Assembly: GCA_032690845.1 (NCBI GenBank)
Contig: CM064422.1
Coordinates: 8,804,001 to 8,868,000, forward strand
Source: Eleusine coracana subsp. coracana
Taxonomy: Eukaryota; Streptophyta; Magnoliopsida; Poales; Poaceae
Length of the DNA stretch: 64,000 bases
Reading direction: 5' to 3'
The number at the start of each line of letters is the position of its first letter. The stretch's first letter is position 1. The notes under the pieces are model-generated. The model was given only the letters and a program-made list of their open reading frames with translations, was not told the DNA's origin and searched no databases. Positions 23,953 to 37,000 of this stretch are shown here, one piece after another. The position numbers and the translations under genes are program-made.

Positions 23953-24599
23953 AATCAAGTTCCCGCATGGGCTGGGTAAATATCTGCTGCAATCTAAACG
24001 GGCTTTATTTTTTCGAACAAGCCCACAGCACGTACCCGGGCCCAGTGTGTTGGGCTGCTGGCCTGGCCCGTGTGTTATAAAACCTGGCCCATTTAGTTGC
24101 AGTCGCTCGCGCTCTTGGATTCGTCGCACGCACGTTCTCACCTGTGCGTTCCCGATGCCGGACATGACGACGAGTCCTTGTCACCTCCTCCTCGCCTTTT
24201 GGCGCGAACGCGACGTGTACTACTCGGTTCTCAACCCAGCAGCATGAGTGCATGACGCCTCCGTTGCCGCCTTCGTCCCCATCTCTCCGCGCACCCAGAC
24301 CAGTAGTAGTAGTTCAGATCCCGAGGCAGCAGAACAGCCCAAAGAGTAGGTGGGGCACTCTGACCTGACCGAACCGACGGTACGGTACCAACCGAGCCCA
24401 CCACTGACGGCGTGCGCCGCGGAGCCGCAAAACGACGAGCCGACACGATGATGACCGGTTGGTGTCACCGCCAGTCGCGTCCACTGACACTGAGCCCCTG
24501 ACCCGACCGGTCGTAGCCAGCGGCCCCGCGCGCAAAGCGCTGAGCTGAAACGATGACTTGCGCTGCGCTCGTCCGTGCTCTTGCCGCTGCGCCCGGCCC

Positions 24600-24628
24600 A
24601 AGTCTCGCGTTCCCTCCGAACCTCCCCC

Positions 24629-24659
<31 letters not shown>

Positions 24660-24678
24660 GAAGTCTCGCGTTCCCTCC
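24600..24678. repeat. 18-bp direct repeat flanking a C21A9 tract
   Basis: AAGTCTCGCGTTCCCTCC occurs exactly at 24600-24617 and 24661-24678. Between the copies lie GAACCTCCCCCT, 21 C and 9 A. The arrangement looks like a target duplication around a tiny poly(A)-tailed insertion, or a slippage duplication. Confidence 0.8.
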
Positions 24679-24971
24679 CTGCACCTTTGAAACGCGGACC
24701 GCGAACGGCCGGTTCCCCAGGCGAGGAGAGGGGAAAGAAAGAGACGCCACGTCGGTTCAAAAAATCATGGCATGCTCCAACGCAACGCAACGGTCACCAG
24801 ACCTAACAGCTGCAGCGGCGGTAATCAAGCAAAGTGTCACAACAACACTGACACTTGCGACGACAACGACACACCGAACAAGGCAGTGAAAGGACCCCTC
24901 TCGCCGCTCTCGAGTCCTTGACCCTTCTTTTGTCCGCCGCGTGCATGGCATGGGCCACTTCTCCCTTTCTG

Positions 24972-24979
24972 TTTATAAG
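24972..24979 (+). promoter_or_regulatory. TATA box of the small membrane-protein gene
   Basis: TTTATAAG lies 89 bp before the ATG at 25061 and would give a leader of about 58 nt. Confidence 0.6.
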
Positions 24980-25060
24980 AAGCGACGCAACGGGTGGTCG
25001 CCGCCGCGAGGCCCAAGCTCTGCAGTTTTGCGCTACAGAGACAGAGTGTTGTGGCGATCC

Positions 25061-25390
25061 ATGGAGACTGTGCCGTGGGCGGTGAGGAGGTCGCTGCAGG
25101 AGGCGGCGGCGGCGGCATCGTACGTGCAGCCGCGAGGCGCCACGTCGTCGTCCACGTCTGCGGCGGCGACCGGGAGGTCGGTGGAGACGCTCGTGGTGAT
25201 CGTGGCCGCGATCGTGCTCGCCGCAGTGCTGGCGGGCGTCCTCGCGCGGGTGTGCGGCGGGCGGCACGTCGCGCCGAGCGGGGACGACAGCGACGTCGAG
25301 GGATGGGTCGAGAGGCGGTGCCGGAGCTGCCTTGACAGCGGGCTGCCGCCGCAGCAGCAAGCATCGTCAAAGACCAGTGAGGCCAAATAA
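25061..25390 (+). CDS. Small single-pass membrane protein of unknown function
   Basis: An intronless frame of 109 residues. The frame is open further upstream, but the METVPWAVRR start follows a TATA box at the right distance. Residues 1-40 are Ser/Ala/Thr-rich. A strong hydrophobic helix (ETLVVIVAAIVLAAVLAGVL) follows at about 40-59, then ARVCGGRH. The C-terminal cytosolic-looking segment contains DVEGWVERRCRSCLDSGLPP. That pattern (D-VE-W-ER-C-SC-D) recurs, from memory, in a plant-wide family of ~100-residue uncharacterised membrane proteins. The paired Cys could bind metal or be acylated; this is inference. No reaction or partner can be assigned. Confidence 0.8.
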   Translation: METVPWAVRRSLQEAAAAASYVQPRGATSSSTSAAATGRSVETLVVIVAAIVLAAVLAGVLARVCGGRHVAPSGDDSDVEGWVERRCRSCLDSGLPPQQQASSKTSEAK

Positions 25391-26005
25391 TGCTCGTGCA
25401 TTGTATTTACTGGAGTACCAGTGAATTTACATCCTGTAGTACTGTAAGTAGAGTAGCAGCATAGTAATATTATTACTGCCGTCCTGCAAAGTTTGTAACT
25501 AAAACAGCTGATACCAAGCTGCTAGTATTATGTAAGAGTACAAAAGTAGTAAAGCATGGTATGATCCTGAGTTAGTCCTCTCCCATATCTTTTGCTACCG
25601 CCCAATCTCACTGTTACCCTCTATACCTGGAAATCTACAACCATTTGGTTTTTGGAGCGCCCAATCCTATTTTCCATCGGCTGATTACCCAAAACGGCAC
25701 ATGAACACAGCTAATACAGGAGCCGTTGGTCGGTACTAGTCTATCAAGTCGGTGTACATGAAACACACAAGTAAAATAACTATTCCATTTCCCTTAGCTG
25801 AACAATTGATGTTAACATGATTTTGAAGTGTTTGGCCTGTTGACAGATTTCCCTTAGCTCATCTCCCGGTATAGTTTTCATGTTCATCAGTACATGCATA
25901 GTTTACAACAAGGACTCCAGACGGGCCCTTAGAAACGATCCATTCGCAAGATACTCCTCAGAAGATATAGCTAGACGCCACCGGAAATTCACTGATAGAA
26001 AAACA
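25391..26005. other. Intergenic, convergent 3' ends
   Basis: Contains the 3' UTRs of the membrane-protein gene (+) and the LEA_2 gene (-). No other feature seen. Confidence 0.6.
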
Positions 26006-29000
26006 TCAAATCAGCTCCTGAAAAATTACAAGCAACCTTCGAGAAGCCAAGATGAGTGAATGTTCTTTACCTCCGGATAGCAGTCCTGATGCACAATGGT
26101 TTGATTGTGTGGATTCACATGCACCACGCAAGATATTCTCCCCTGCAACAAGCCAAGAAAAATCATGAAAGGGTTCAGTAGTAGTCAGCACGTGTGGTTC
26201 ATAGGGCTCTGGGCAGAGCAACAACATAATTTACAAATGTTGGACAATCTTCAATTTTTCTAAACAAGCCTATCTGAAGTGATAACACAACGTGACCACA
26301 TGGTCCAGTCGTACATGAGAAGAAATAATCAATCCACCTTTTGTTTAACGCAGATAAATCATATGTATTCAGGTGCCAGGGGCAGAACATCTGGCCCCTG
26401 TAACAATAAATGCATCAAGAGGCAGAAAATGTAGAAACAGCCTTTAGCTTTTAACAAAGTATACAGATGAATGTCTCAAAATAAAATTAGTCCCCAACCT
26501 GGTAATACTGTTGAACTTACAACTAAAATTAACGGGACCATTTTCCCCCTTTGGCCAAAATCCCTTCCCATGTACAAAAAAGTTGCAACAAGAAATTTCC
26601 TGCCGCTTTTATTTGATCATCACAGCGCTACTCTAGTCCCCCATGTCGCCACATTACAAATACAAATATAGAAGAAAGGTCTTAAAGACGCAAAGCGGAA
26701 AAGGTAACATGTAAACTAATAGCATCAGGCAGTTCTAAGATGACTGCTAATCCATAGGCTTACAATTGTGCAGCTTGTTTTCCTGCGATGGAGATTCCCT
26801 ATAAATCTTGTTTTAAAAAAATCCCCATAAATCTCGCCACATTTGTAGTGGCTATCATCTCAGTCTAAACCACAAAATCAAACCTAGCAATTGCACACGA
26901 ATACATGACAACATGACTCTGCCTTTCTACCTGCTAATCCTCCAAACAAGATTTTCAAGAAGGTGGCAGAGATGATTTGTAGCCAAAACAATATGAGCCT
27001 CTGTAACATATCCATCATATCCAAATGCAACACTCACAGGACTTAACCTGCTTTTCATGACTTCTGAAAAAGTTGCTAAAGACATGAGTTACTGAATCTA
27101 GGAGAAAAGTCAGTCCATAGTCCTTCACAAGAAGCAACAACTACTCTTTATGCCTAAGGGTGACAAGGGGCAGAACTGCATGCAGACAATAAGCAAAGAG
27201 TGTGATCTGTAAATGGCTAAATGCCACACTGAAGCTTCTTTGTTTCCAGTACAAATAGCAGCTTGACTGCACTTATCAGGAAATACAAAGCAATGTTTGA
27301 GAGACAAACTAGCATAATGCCATTAACAGGAAATACCTCTAATCAGGAAAACATAGAGATGGTCAAATGGACTAACCAAGGAAGATGCTGCCCTGAGTTA
27401 GTTCTGATCTACTGTACTAGATATGCCTTACATATGCTTTCAGATTTCTTAACCCTCAAGTAGCATGCTAGTTACGCTTTCTTTTCTTAAAAGATGAAAT
27501 AGCATTCACTGCAAGATCAAGACTTTGCAGGGAAAGCTCCATGCCAAGAAAGCTGGTAGGATTGTTTGCTCATGGTCAAAATACATGCTATAGAAAATTA
27601 TGATTCAAAAGAAGGTATTACTAGAGAACCCCAAAGGCATAATTTGACAGTCGTCCAACCTCCCTTCAATACAAAATATTATTTACATAACTAATTTAAT
27701 TCTTTGAAACTAAGAGCTTTCTTTGTGCTACATGCACCGAGATTGTGAAAAGAGACAAATGCTAAACTTTTTTGTTTGCTTTATTAGGCTTAGGCACTTG
27801 ATTGTTTTCCTGATTTTCAAAGACGCACAGATAGGAGTGGATAGGCTGAAAGGTCGAATTACAAATATAATAAATGAAATAGTGTCTTTGAGCAGAAAAC
27901 TTCCAGTTAAGGATGCAGATCAATAAAGCTAATACAAAAAAATAAAATAAAATCATTTCTACAGTAAAGCTACAGAAGCAGTAACACGAAGGGGTATGTT
28001 CAACTATGAGCATAGTGCATATGTTTGCTTTAGCTCTCAGGCTGCAAAGGATGCTATTTTCATGACCAATTAAAGTTGTGAAATGTTGACATTTTAATCA
28101 TCATACATGCTGTTAAATATATAATTATATCAGAAGTTCCTCATTGATCACAATTTTGAAGACAATCAGCCAGAGAAAAGTCACAGACGTAGGATATTCT
28201 GTAAACAGAAACCAATACATAATACTGGCAGCAAGTTTATGTTTTGAATTCAATAAACAGAAGTCAAATCTTCGTTCTTGAAACAAAATCTTCTTCAACA
28301 ATGATCTATGCTCTAGTTCATTTTTTATGAACTAGAGTTGTTGTCCTAACGACAACAATTTAAGAATGGAGGGAGGAGAATAAATAAGTAACTGTACAAC
28401 AATAATGATGCCAATGATAATGATTAATGCAAGGTAAATTGTCCACTATGTCGATTACATATATAAAAATGGTATTATGTTTAGTGAATCACGATCTCAA
28501 GATGTTTAGCCCTAATAATTAATAGGCTGAGATCTCAGACCATAAACTCTGAATAGCATGATCATACCATGTTTGGCCATGAAATTAGACCCAAATGCAC
28601 AAAATGTTCATGCAAAATTAAGATCCTCACAAGTTTTTTGCTGCATTGTCCTTAGTGGAGTTTTCTTAAAAGTTCATTAGCCATTATATGGATTTTTAGG
28701 TCACTAAGTCGTCAGCATCCTACCAATTCGACAGCTATAGGCATTTAGGACTTCCACGACAAAACAATCTCGAATGAGAAAGGGGCGTAGCTAGATTAAA
28801 GATAATGCAATTCGCGGATCCGGCGTTGTAGTCTAAGAAAAGCAATCAACATTTAGGGATTGGGCAGTGAGCGCCTAGCCGCCTACCTTGACAGGGAGGC
28901 TGAGGAAGAAGAATCGCAGGTGGCCCTCGACCTCGACGACGGTGTCGAAGGGCACGGACCCCCGCGCGAGGTCCTCGAGCAGGTAGAAGGCGTCCTCCAC

Positions 29001-29489
29001 CACGCGTATGCCGTTGAGGTGGAGGTCGGCGTCGATGTACGAGACCGCGCGCGCGCGGACGTGCCCCCCGCCCGACGTGACCCTTCCGAGCTTCGCGCCG
29101 CGGTACCCGATGTCGACGGCGAGGCGGGAGTAGTCGAGGCCGAAGAGGTCCGGATTCCGGACGCGGACCTTGAGCGCGGCGGAGATGTTGACCGCCACGG
29201 CGGGGCGCGCAGCGACGGAGACGTGCTCGAGGTGAAGGCGGGCCACGCTGACGTCTGGGTCGGCGGGCCAGAGGAAGAACCCGGCCAGCGCGAGGAGGAA
29301 GAGGACGGTGAGGAGCGGGCCCAGGCAGCGGGAGCTGCAGCCACGGCGCAGGCGGCGGCGGATGCGGACGGGGACGAGGAAGACGGCGTACGAGTCGGCC
29401 GGGTGCGCGTCGAGGTAGGGCGGCGGGGAGGCGGAGGAGGGGAGCAGGGGATCCCGCTCCCCCGCGGAGGGTTGCGTGGTCTTCGCCAT
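26006..29489 (-). CDS. LEA_2/NDR1-HIN1-like membrane-anchored protein, possible frameshift in exon 2
   Basis: Exon 1 is 28887-29489 (201 codons, ATG at 29489, donor CAAG|GTAGGC). Exon 2 begins at 26143 after a CAG acceptor. In frame it runs to TGA at 26006, for 246 residues. Residues about 56-75 form one transmembrane helix (LGPLLTVLFLLALAGFFLWP). The following lumenal or apoplastic region has LEA_2 features: VNISAALKVRVRNPDLFGLDY, GRV, and VPFDTVVEVEGHL. ERDPLL near residue 11 is an acidic di-leucine motif of the type that sorts proteins to the tonoplast (inference). Exon 2 starts GRISCVVHVNPHNQ, but then continues in a frame with no family resemblance. A frame shifted by one base from the AAAA run near 26100 reads TIVHQDCYPE, which fits the usual C-x-V-x-V..Q-x-C ending. 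The 2.7-kb intron holds no exon I could support. Role in family: NDR1/NHL proteins act at membranes in defence and stress. Confidence 0.8.
28311..28358. repeat. Two adjacent perfect hairpins in the LEA_2 intron
   Basis: CTCTAGTTCAT/ATGAACTAGAG (11-bp stem, T5 loop, 28311-28337) is followed directly by TTGTTGTC/GACAACAA (8-bp stem, CTAAC loop, 28338-28358). Confidence 0.7.
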
Positions 29490-31075
29490 GGGCTGGGTCG
29501 GTCAGGCTCTGGTGTGGTGGCCTGCTATGATGAGTGGGGTGGCGCGGCAGGGGTAGCTTGCAAGGGTACGGGGGGAGAGGAATGCGGTTGATTGGAGGCT
29601 AAGCTTTTTTTGGGGGGAGCTCGTGAAGATATGAACGCGACTGGTGGCTTTGGCCTTGTGATCGTTCTTTTTCTGTTTTTTTAAGCACAAATCCCCTCCA
29701 TCCCCTCTTTGGATGTACTCTAGTTAAGTCACTGAATTGATTGTGATGTGTTGATCGCAGTATGCATTCGTGATGAATTTCAGTTCAGGATTCGAAATAC
29801 CTCATTGACATAGTTAGGTGGCCTCTGTATGAGTAATTCAACGATGGAGCAGAATGCTTGAGCTTTGATCTCTCTTGTGAATACAGTGTTGCCTAAATTC
29901 CAAGTGTTTTGATATAGTTCTTATGCATCAGAACATGACCATGCGTGTAGTTAAAATCCAGAAATCATGTTATCGGTCTCCCTTTGCCTCAAAAGCCTAC
30001 GGCGTTCTTTGTAAGACAAAATTATAGCTGATCATTGTTCAAGGTAAAGAAGCAACAAGCACTTCTCATGATTGATGCTTAATGCATTGGCAACAAGCAA
30101 ATACACACGGGACAGGGAGGACATCGTGTGAACTCACAGTGAATTCAGCTTATGGATTGTGATAATAAAGGTATAAATTCCGACTTCACCGGCTTCTTGT
30201 TCATTTTTCATAACCCGAATTATGAAAAAGATGGAAAGTGTTCTGCTCGAGAAGTCAAAGTCTTGGGTTCCATACTTCCATCAAACTCCCCCTAAAACCA
30301 GCTAAAGTTTGAAGCCAAAATTTTAGAGAGATGCTCATATTCTTTCTGGCGTTATTACGCTAATAATGAACTCACTACGCACACATCACCTACTATCATC
30401 ATTTTTCTTCTTCTTAACGTTATTAGCTAGCTCGAATAGGGAGAGTATCCGACGATGCGCTGGTGCTGTTACTGACCGCTAACTTGCCGGGCTACGCATT
30501 CGACTAATCAAAATCAATTCGCGGGAGCAACAAAAACAATGCGAATTGCGTATGCATCCTTCCTCGAGAAAGGAGCGAGGATTTATACAAGGCAGAAAAG
30601 CATGACACGCCGCTATCCGTGGACCCTGGTGGAGTGCATGCCGTGTCTGCACCGAATCGCAACTCTCCAAAGGTCGGACCGCGACCACGTGCTCCGGCTC
30701 CTCCGCCGCCGTCGCCGTCTCCCCCGGTGCCCCGCCGTCGACCCACAAGGCCGCACTGGGCTGACAGCCGCCGCAACCACGAACTCTGCCCGCGGGCTCA
30801 GATCCCAGCCAGCGCCCGGCCCGTAGCGACCGCGACACCGTGTCCCCACCACACCACGTCACCACGGACGGCCACGGACGCGCGCACCCAAAAGGCACCA
30901 AAAGTCCTGTACACTAGTACGATACCAGCCGCGCCACAGCACAGATTGACCGACCGATTCGAAGAACTCTTCGTTAAGCTTTCGCAGTGGTAGCCAGCCC
31001 GTCTCCCTCCCCTTCCCCCCTGCCGTTCGAATCGCGCGCTCCGGGCGGGATCCGGCGCGGCCCCGGCCCGATCCG
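29490..31075. other. Divergent intergenic promoter region
   Basis: 1.6 kb between the head-to-head LEA_2 (-) and CLC-d (+) genes. 30600-31075 is GC-rich and holds the CLC-d leader. Frames open there on both strands have no domain. No mobile element recognised. Confidence 0.5.
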
Positions 31076-34000
31076 ATGCTGTCCGGCGGCGACGAGGACG
31101 TCCCCGACGGCATCGGGATGGCGCGGCTCCAGTGGACGCGCCTCCCCACCGCCGAGGCGGACGGGGCGTCCACCTCCGCCCCCGCGGACGACGAGCTCTT
31201 CTCCGGCGCCGCCGTCGAGAGCCTCGACTACGAGGTCATCGAGAACTACGCCTACCGAGAAGAGCAGGTACGCGCCGCCTTCCCCTTCCTCCTTGTGCCC
31301 GTGATTGTTCGGTTCGTGCTTAAATGGGTTATATCCTGTGGTCTTCTGCGGTGCATGTGCAGGCGAAACGGAGCAAGTTCTGGGTGCCGTACTACATCAT
31401 GCTCAAGTGGCTATTCTCGTTGTTGATCGGCGTCGGTGAGCACCCTCCTCTATGGCTTGCGTTAACGATGACAGTTTGTGATGCATTCAAGTAACAATTA
31501 CGGTTTCTGAGGCATGCAAGTAACGTGTGCACACTACAAGAATCGGTTTCTCCCGTTCTGCTCTCTAGTAGCTCCACATAAAAATATGTATAACAAGGAA
31601 TCTAGTATTAACCTAGTGATACAGTAGTAGAGCTTAATTACATGAAATGGAGCTTGTGTGAGCTTAAATAGGATTTGTACTGCAACCAAAAAATCGTTGA
31701 ACATGAAATCTAGAATATGGAGAAGCTATGGTAAAATTGACCGTATGCAAGGATCTGGTGCCCCTTATGGTTTAGGCGGTATAATTGCTAAAGTCAGGGA
31801 GACTAGCTGATTACTGAATACCCTTTTTTTGGGACACTTGTATTTATCCCGAACCACAATGTAAGGATTAATGTTCATATTCTATTTCATGCAAGTGGTG
31901 GGAGTATTGTTTGGTATACATTATATACAATACATTTCATCCTTTTTTTAACTCAATACATTTCATCCTACTCTTACTTAACTACAATTGAGCTTTCTGC
32001 TGATTCCTGGCATCATGTATCTCCAAATACGGTGTTGTTGGAATCCCACCTTATTTCAATTCTCCCATGCATCCCATATTTACCGCTATACATTTTTTTT
32101 GTCCTATAGTAGTATCTTTTAATTGCTTATCAGTTTGGGCTGTAATTTGTATCTGATTACGACACCATTGCAGTAAAAACATATGATCAATTTCCACTGT
32201 TTATTTCAAAGATATTTGTGAAGACCAGGATTATTCTTAGCTTGTTTGAATGGTGACTATAGTAGTCTTTAAATTTTGCAGTATCAATGTTAGTTTCTAA
32301 ACAGTGTTTAGAAAACATGCTGGATTTTGGTGGTTTCAGTCTGCCTTCCATATGTCAGGGAAAAATGATGGGGAACCACATTGAGTACATGTGGGGCCCT
32401 TTCAGAATTTACTGAATTATAAATTTCTGGACAATGAAAGTGAAACCTCATAAATTCTACTAAACTTAAAGATCGATTTTCAGGGTTCCGTGACGATTTT
32501 TGCAATGTGTCCCTCTTTTTTAATGGAAGGAATTCCTGTGGTAATACCATATGGCATTTGTAGAAAGTATAAACGGCATTTTTTTTGGAGAAAAATTTAA
32601 AATTTAAGCATATTAGACCATTTATCTGTTGGTGAAATCTTTCCTGTATACCATGCTGTTACTTACCTTTTCTCAGTTCCAGTTCATAGCAGTTGATTTA
32701 TCTCATATGTGATATATTATCTTCCTGTTTTAGGTACTGGATTGGCTGCTATATTCATAAATCTGGCTGTTGAGAATTTCTCTGGATGGAAATATGCTGC
32801 AACGTTTGCTATAATTAAACACTCATATTTTGTGGGGTACTTTGTGTACACACTTTTCAATCTTGCTCTTGTCTTCTCTTCTGTGTACATAGTGACAAAT
32901 TTTGCTCCAGCAGCTGCTGGATCTGGCATTCCAGAGATCAAAGGTTACTTAAATGGTAAGGCTTAGCTACTGAAAAATCTAGTATTGGTATTTGGAGAAG
33001 TTCATGATATAATTTGAAATTGTAATGCAGGGGTGGATACACATGGAATCCTACTTTTCCGGACTTTAGTCGGGAAGGTGAGTTTACATTTATATCTTCT
33101 GCTACTATGATGTATTACTCATACAGTGCTGCTTTGTGTAATAGATCTTTGGGAGCATTGGATCCGTTGGAGGTGGACTGGCTCTAGGAAAAGAAGGCCC
33201 GCTTGTTCATACTGGAGCCTGCATTGCTTCTCTTCTTGGGCAGGTAGGTTCATGTTTTTTAATCTGAGCTTTTTCCCAACACTGAGTACATGAAAACTAG
33301 ATCAACTTAGGATAGATTAGATGGTTTTCTATTAAGATAGGCATGCAAGTTTACCCTTAGGCCTTAACCAACTAAGTACATGAAGACGTGGCAGTAGCTT
33401 TTACATTATTTATTCGATTTCATTACTACTTATTATCAGTACTGCTTTGCGGTTCTGTGCAAACATTTCTTACTACCAACTAATTCTCTTGTGCATGTAT
33501 GTAGGGTGGATCTGCAAAATACCACTTGAGCTCTAGGTGGGTACGGATATTTGAAAGTGATCGAGATCGGCGAGATCTTGTAAGTCACTTAAGGTCTTGC
33601 AGTTAAATAAGACCATTCTCATGGAGTGGTTCAGTTGTGAACATTATCTTTCTTGGTTGATGTGTTATGTTGACTGTTTAGACATTTTGGCTATACTGTT
33701 TTTCATTGTGTTGTCAATAGCAAACATATCTGCTTGGAAAACTTAATGGTATACAGCTGTATCTTCAATGTTAAAACATAGGGATTGACTGGAAAGCTCC
33801 ATTGTCACTCTTCCTTGCTGGTGCATCCTTATCTTCCTCTCCTATGTTTCCTGTGTTAGTGCGTGTTGGCTCTATCATTTTCTGCAACCAGTGGACAAGT
33901 TTGCTACCTTGAGTTCAATGAATTTCTTGAGATGTCTGACTAGATGAGGAACGGAGCTTAGCTCAATTGGTGGGAGGTGTGGGTGTACAACCAACCACTT

Positions 34001-37000
34001 AGGTTCAAGTCTAGGAAGGAAGGACAATTTCTGGAACTAAAAATATTAATAAAAAAATTAGAACATGGAATCAATAATCTAGGAAGGACGGACAATTGTT
34101 TTGTTTATGTATGGTTTCACGTTCATCCTGAACTCTGTATATGAAGGAGATATTAATGTGTTGCTGTATTGATGACGTCAAATTTTTAATGTTTCAAAAG
34201 GTGACATGTGGATGTGCAGCTGGAGTTGCTGCAGCCTTCAGAGCCCCTGTTGGTGGAGTACTATTTGCCTTGGAGGAAGTTACATCCTGGTAGGAATTCT
34301 CTGTCATTTTTCCTGTTGAAGACAAATTAAGACAGTTTTGCATGTCACAACTCAAAACTTCACCTGACTTTTCACTGTGTGTATAACTTGATCAGAGGTT
34401 GGTGGGTTCTACAAATCCTTCATCATTTATCTATTCCTTGCTCCCTATTGATTTTTTTTGGTATTTCATTCTGCACATCCATCTTTCATGCTGCATGTAC
34501 ATAAAATGTTTAGTTAGTCTTGTTGGGTATTGTATGGTGCTTTGTCTGTATCTGTTGTCGCTTTTCTGATTGTGGTATCACCTTTATAAACATTATTTTT
34601 GGCTTATATGGTGGCTACTTTATCGATAATCTCATGTGATAGTTTATTGCTAACATGACATGGCTTGCTTTATTTAGCTATGTGCATTGTCTGAAACATA
34701 TGTGATTCTGTTGCTAAATTTATTTGTTAAGGTGGAGAAGTCATCTTATGTGGAGAGTATTCTTCACATCTGCTGTTGTGGCTGTTGTGGTGCGATCTGC
34801 AATGAATTGGTGCAATAGTGGAAAGTGTGGTCATTTTGGAGCTGGGGGCTTCATAATCTGGGACATATCTGGGTAAGATACTCCTTGGCAAGTATTAATC
34901 AAAGGTTTGACCTTGTTGATGTTGATTTTTTTTTTAAACATTTTCTGAAGAGGTCAGGAAGACTACTCTTACCAGGAATTGTTTCCAATGGCAATTATTG
35001 GTGTTATTGGTGGACTTCTTGGTAAGCAACTCTATGCAAGGTTAATCCACTATATCTGCAAAAACCGTTTCACCTTTTTCAATTGTCTGTACTCCTTAGG
35101 ACACGTGATCTGTTTAATTGTATTCCTCATCTTTAGTTAATTGTATTCTCATTGTGCTGCATTAGTTAATAACAGGATATTATAGCTGTACTGTTACGAA
35201 ATCATCCTGCATCTGCACTAAGGCTGCACTACATCATATTCTGTTTCCCCTGGTTGAAACTGCTCTCGGTGTCTTGTAGAGACTCCTGTAGAATCAAGTT
35301 TCCTGGCCTATGGGAAGCATAGTGTTCACTAAGTGATGCACACACCAATCCTGAAAAAGTCAGGTCACATTAGTCCAAACCAAATCAGCAGTCATAGTAC
35401 ATTCATTATTTTATTAAAATCCTGGATGTAATGTGTAGCATTGGTTTTACTCCAGGAGCATTATTTAATCAACTCACCCTATATATAACGAAATGGAGGC
35501 GAACATATCTCCATAAGAAAGGGAGACGAGTCAAGGTATGCTGATGACCTGATGGATATTAGTGGTAGAGGCACTTCTGGAGTTTCTTTTTCTAACATTG
35601 ATTTTTTTTTCAGATCATTGAAGCATGCCTTATATCTTTGTTAACTTCCACGATTTCCTTTGTGTTGCCATTACTGAGGAAATGCAGCTCGTGTCCTGAA
35701 GTAGAAGCTAATTCTGGCATTGAATGCCCTCGTCCACCTGGAACGGATGGGAATTTTGTTAATGTGAGATGTACTTCGTGAATTTCTGTGCTATTTACAT
35801 GTTCTCTTTAGCTATAATGACAATATCATGTTCTTCTCTTAATCTTTTGTTTTTGTTATGCAGTTTTATTGTTCAAGAGATAAAGAATACAATGATCTAG
35901 CAACTATTTTCTTCAATACCCAGGTTAAGTATATTTGCAGAACTTTTTTCAATTTGGCATTATCTTGTTTTTGTATTCCTTGTGGCAATATTCAACACCA
36001 CTTGTTTTGCAGGATGACGCAATACGTAATCTGTTTAGTGCAAAAACATTCCATGAATACAGTGCAAAGAGCCTGATCACCTTCCTGGTACCATTTTATT
36101 CTGTTTGCATCTATAATATCATACTTGTACCTTGTTTTATACCTGAACTTCTTAACTCTACTAGGACTTCATCCTAATCACTAGCTGTATAAGCGAAACA
36201 ATTATCAAAAGCATCCCTTAGATTCAAATAATCATGATAAATTGTCAGAGATGATAATAGCAACCTCTCCTACTGTTGCATCAAGAACAAAAAAGAAAAA
36301 GAGAAAAAGAAAACTGTCAGAGTCTCAACTAACTGTTTTTGTGTCAGTAATACTTGCTAGCTACTTTATCATAATGAGTTAGCATATTCAGATCAATGTT
36401 TTGTTAGTCGGACAAACAAGCTGTGATATAAGTATTTTCTTTCATGCACCAACCTTTCCTCTTTTCCCCTTTGGGCCTCAGGTCATGTTTTACTCCTTAG
36501 CTGTTGTGACATTTGGAACTGCTGTTCCAGCTGGTCAGTTCGTTCCAGGAATAATGATTGGATCTACATATGGTCGCCTTGTTGGAATGTTTGTCGTGAA
36601 GTTTTATAAGAAGCTGAACATTGAGGAGGGCACGTGAGTTTTCACTATCTTGTCAATCCACCCACATGGTCCTGCTAATGATTCTCTCATAGATTTTTAC
36701 TTTATAGAAATTAGCTTTTGATAATTTGGTGTCAACAACTTGATACAATTTCTATTTGTTGTCAATATTGTTGTAGGTATGCTCTACTTGGTGCTGCATC
36801 CTTTCTTGGTGGCTCAATGAGAATGACTGTATCTTTATGTGTTATCATGGTTGAGATCACAAACAACTTGAAACTCTTACCACTAATCATGCTTGTTCTT
36901 TTAGTTTCGAAGGTATTAACTCTCCAATCCATGACTCTTATGTTCATTGCAATGGGACGTGGCTTCTGATTTCAGTTTATGTAGGCGGTTGGAGACTTCT

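Larger units (their letters stand above)
21750..24970. other. Long GC-rich intergenic region between divergent genes
   Basis: About 3.2 kb upstream of the small membrane-protein gene and the distal promoter of NF-YA. It contains G-box elements (CACGTGGC at 22903-22910 and a palindrome at 23003-23018), an AT run at 23341-23359, G18 at 23935-23952 and a C21A9 tract flanked by an 18-bp direct repeat. Many frames are open on both strands because of the GC content; none shows a domain. Confidence 0.5.

Noticed and set aside
28860..29591. 243-residue frame antisense to LEA_2 exon 1
   Set aside because: Mirror frame of a GC-rich coding exon; composition is Glu/Gly/Arg low complexity.
33959..34012. 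Possible functional tRNA gene
   Set aside because: A and B boxes are present, but acceptor and anticodon stems do not pair; better read as a SINE.
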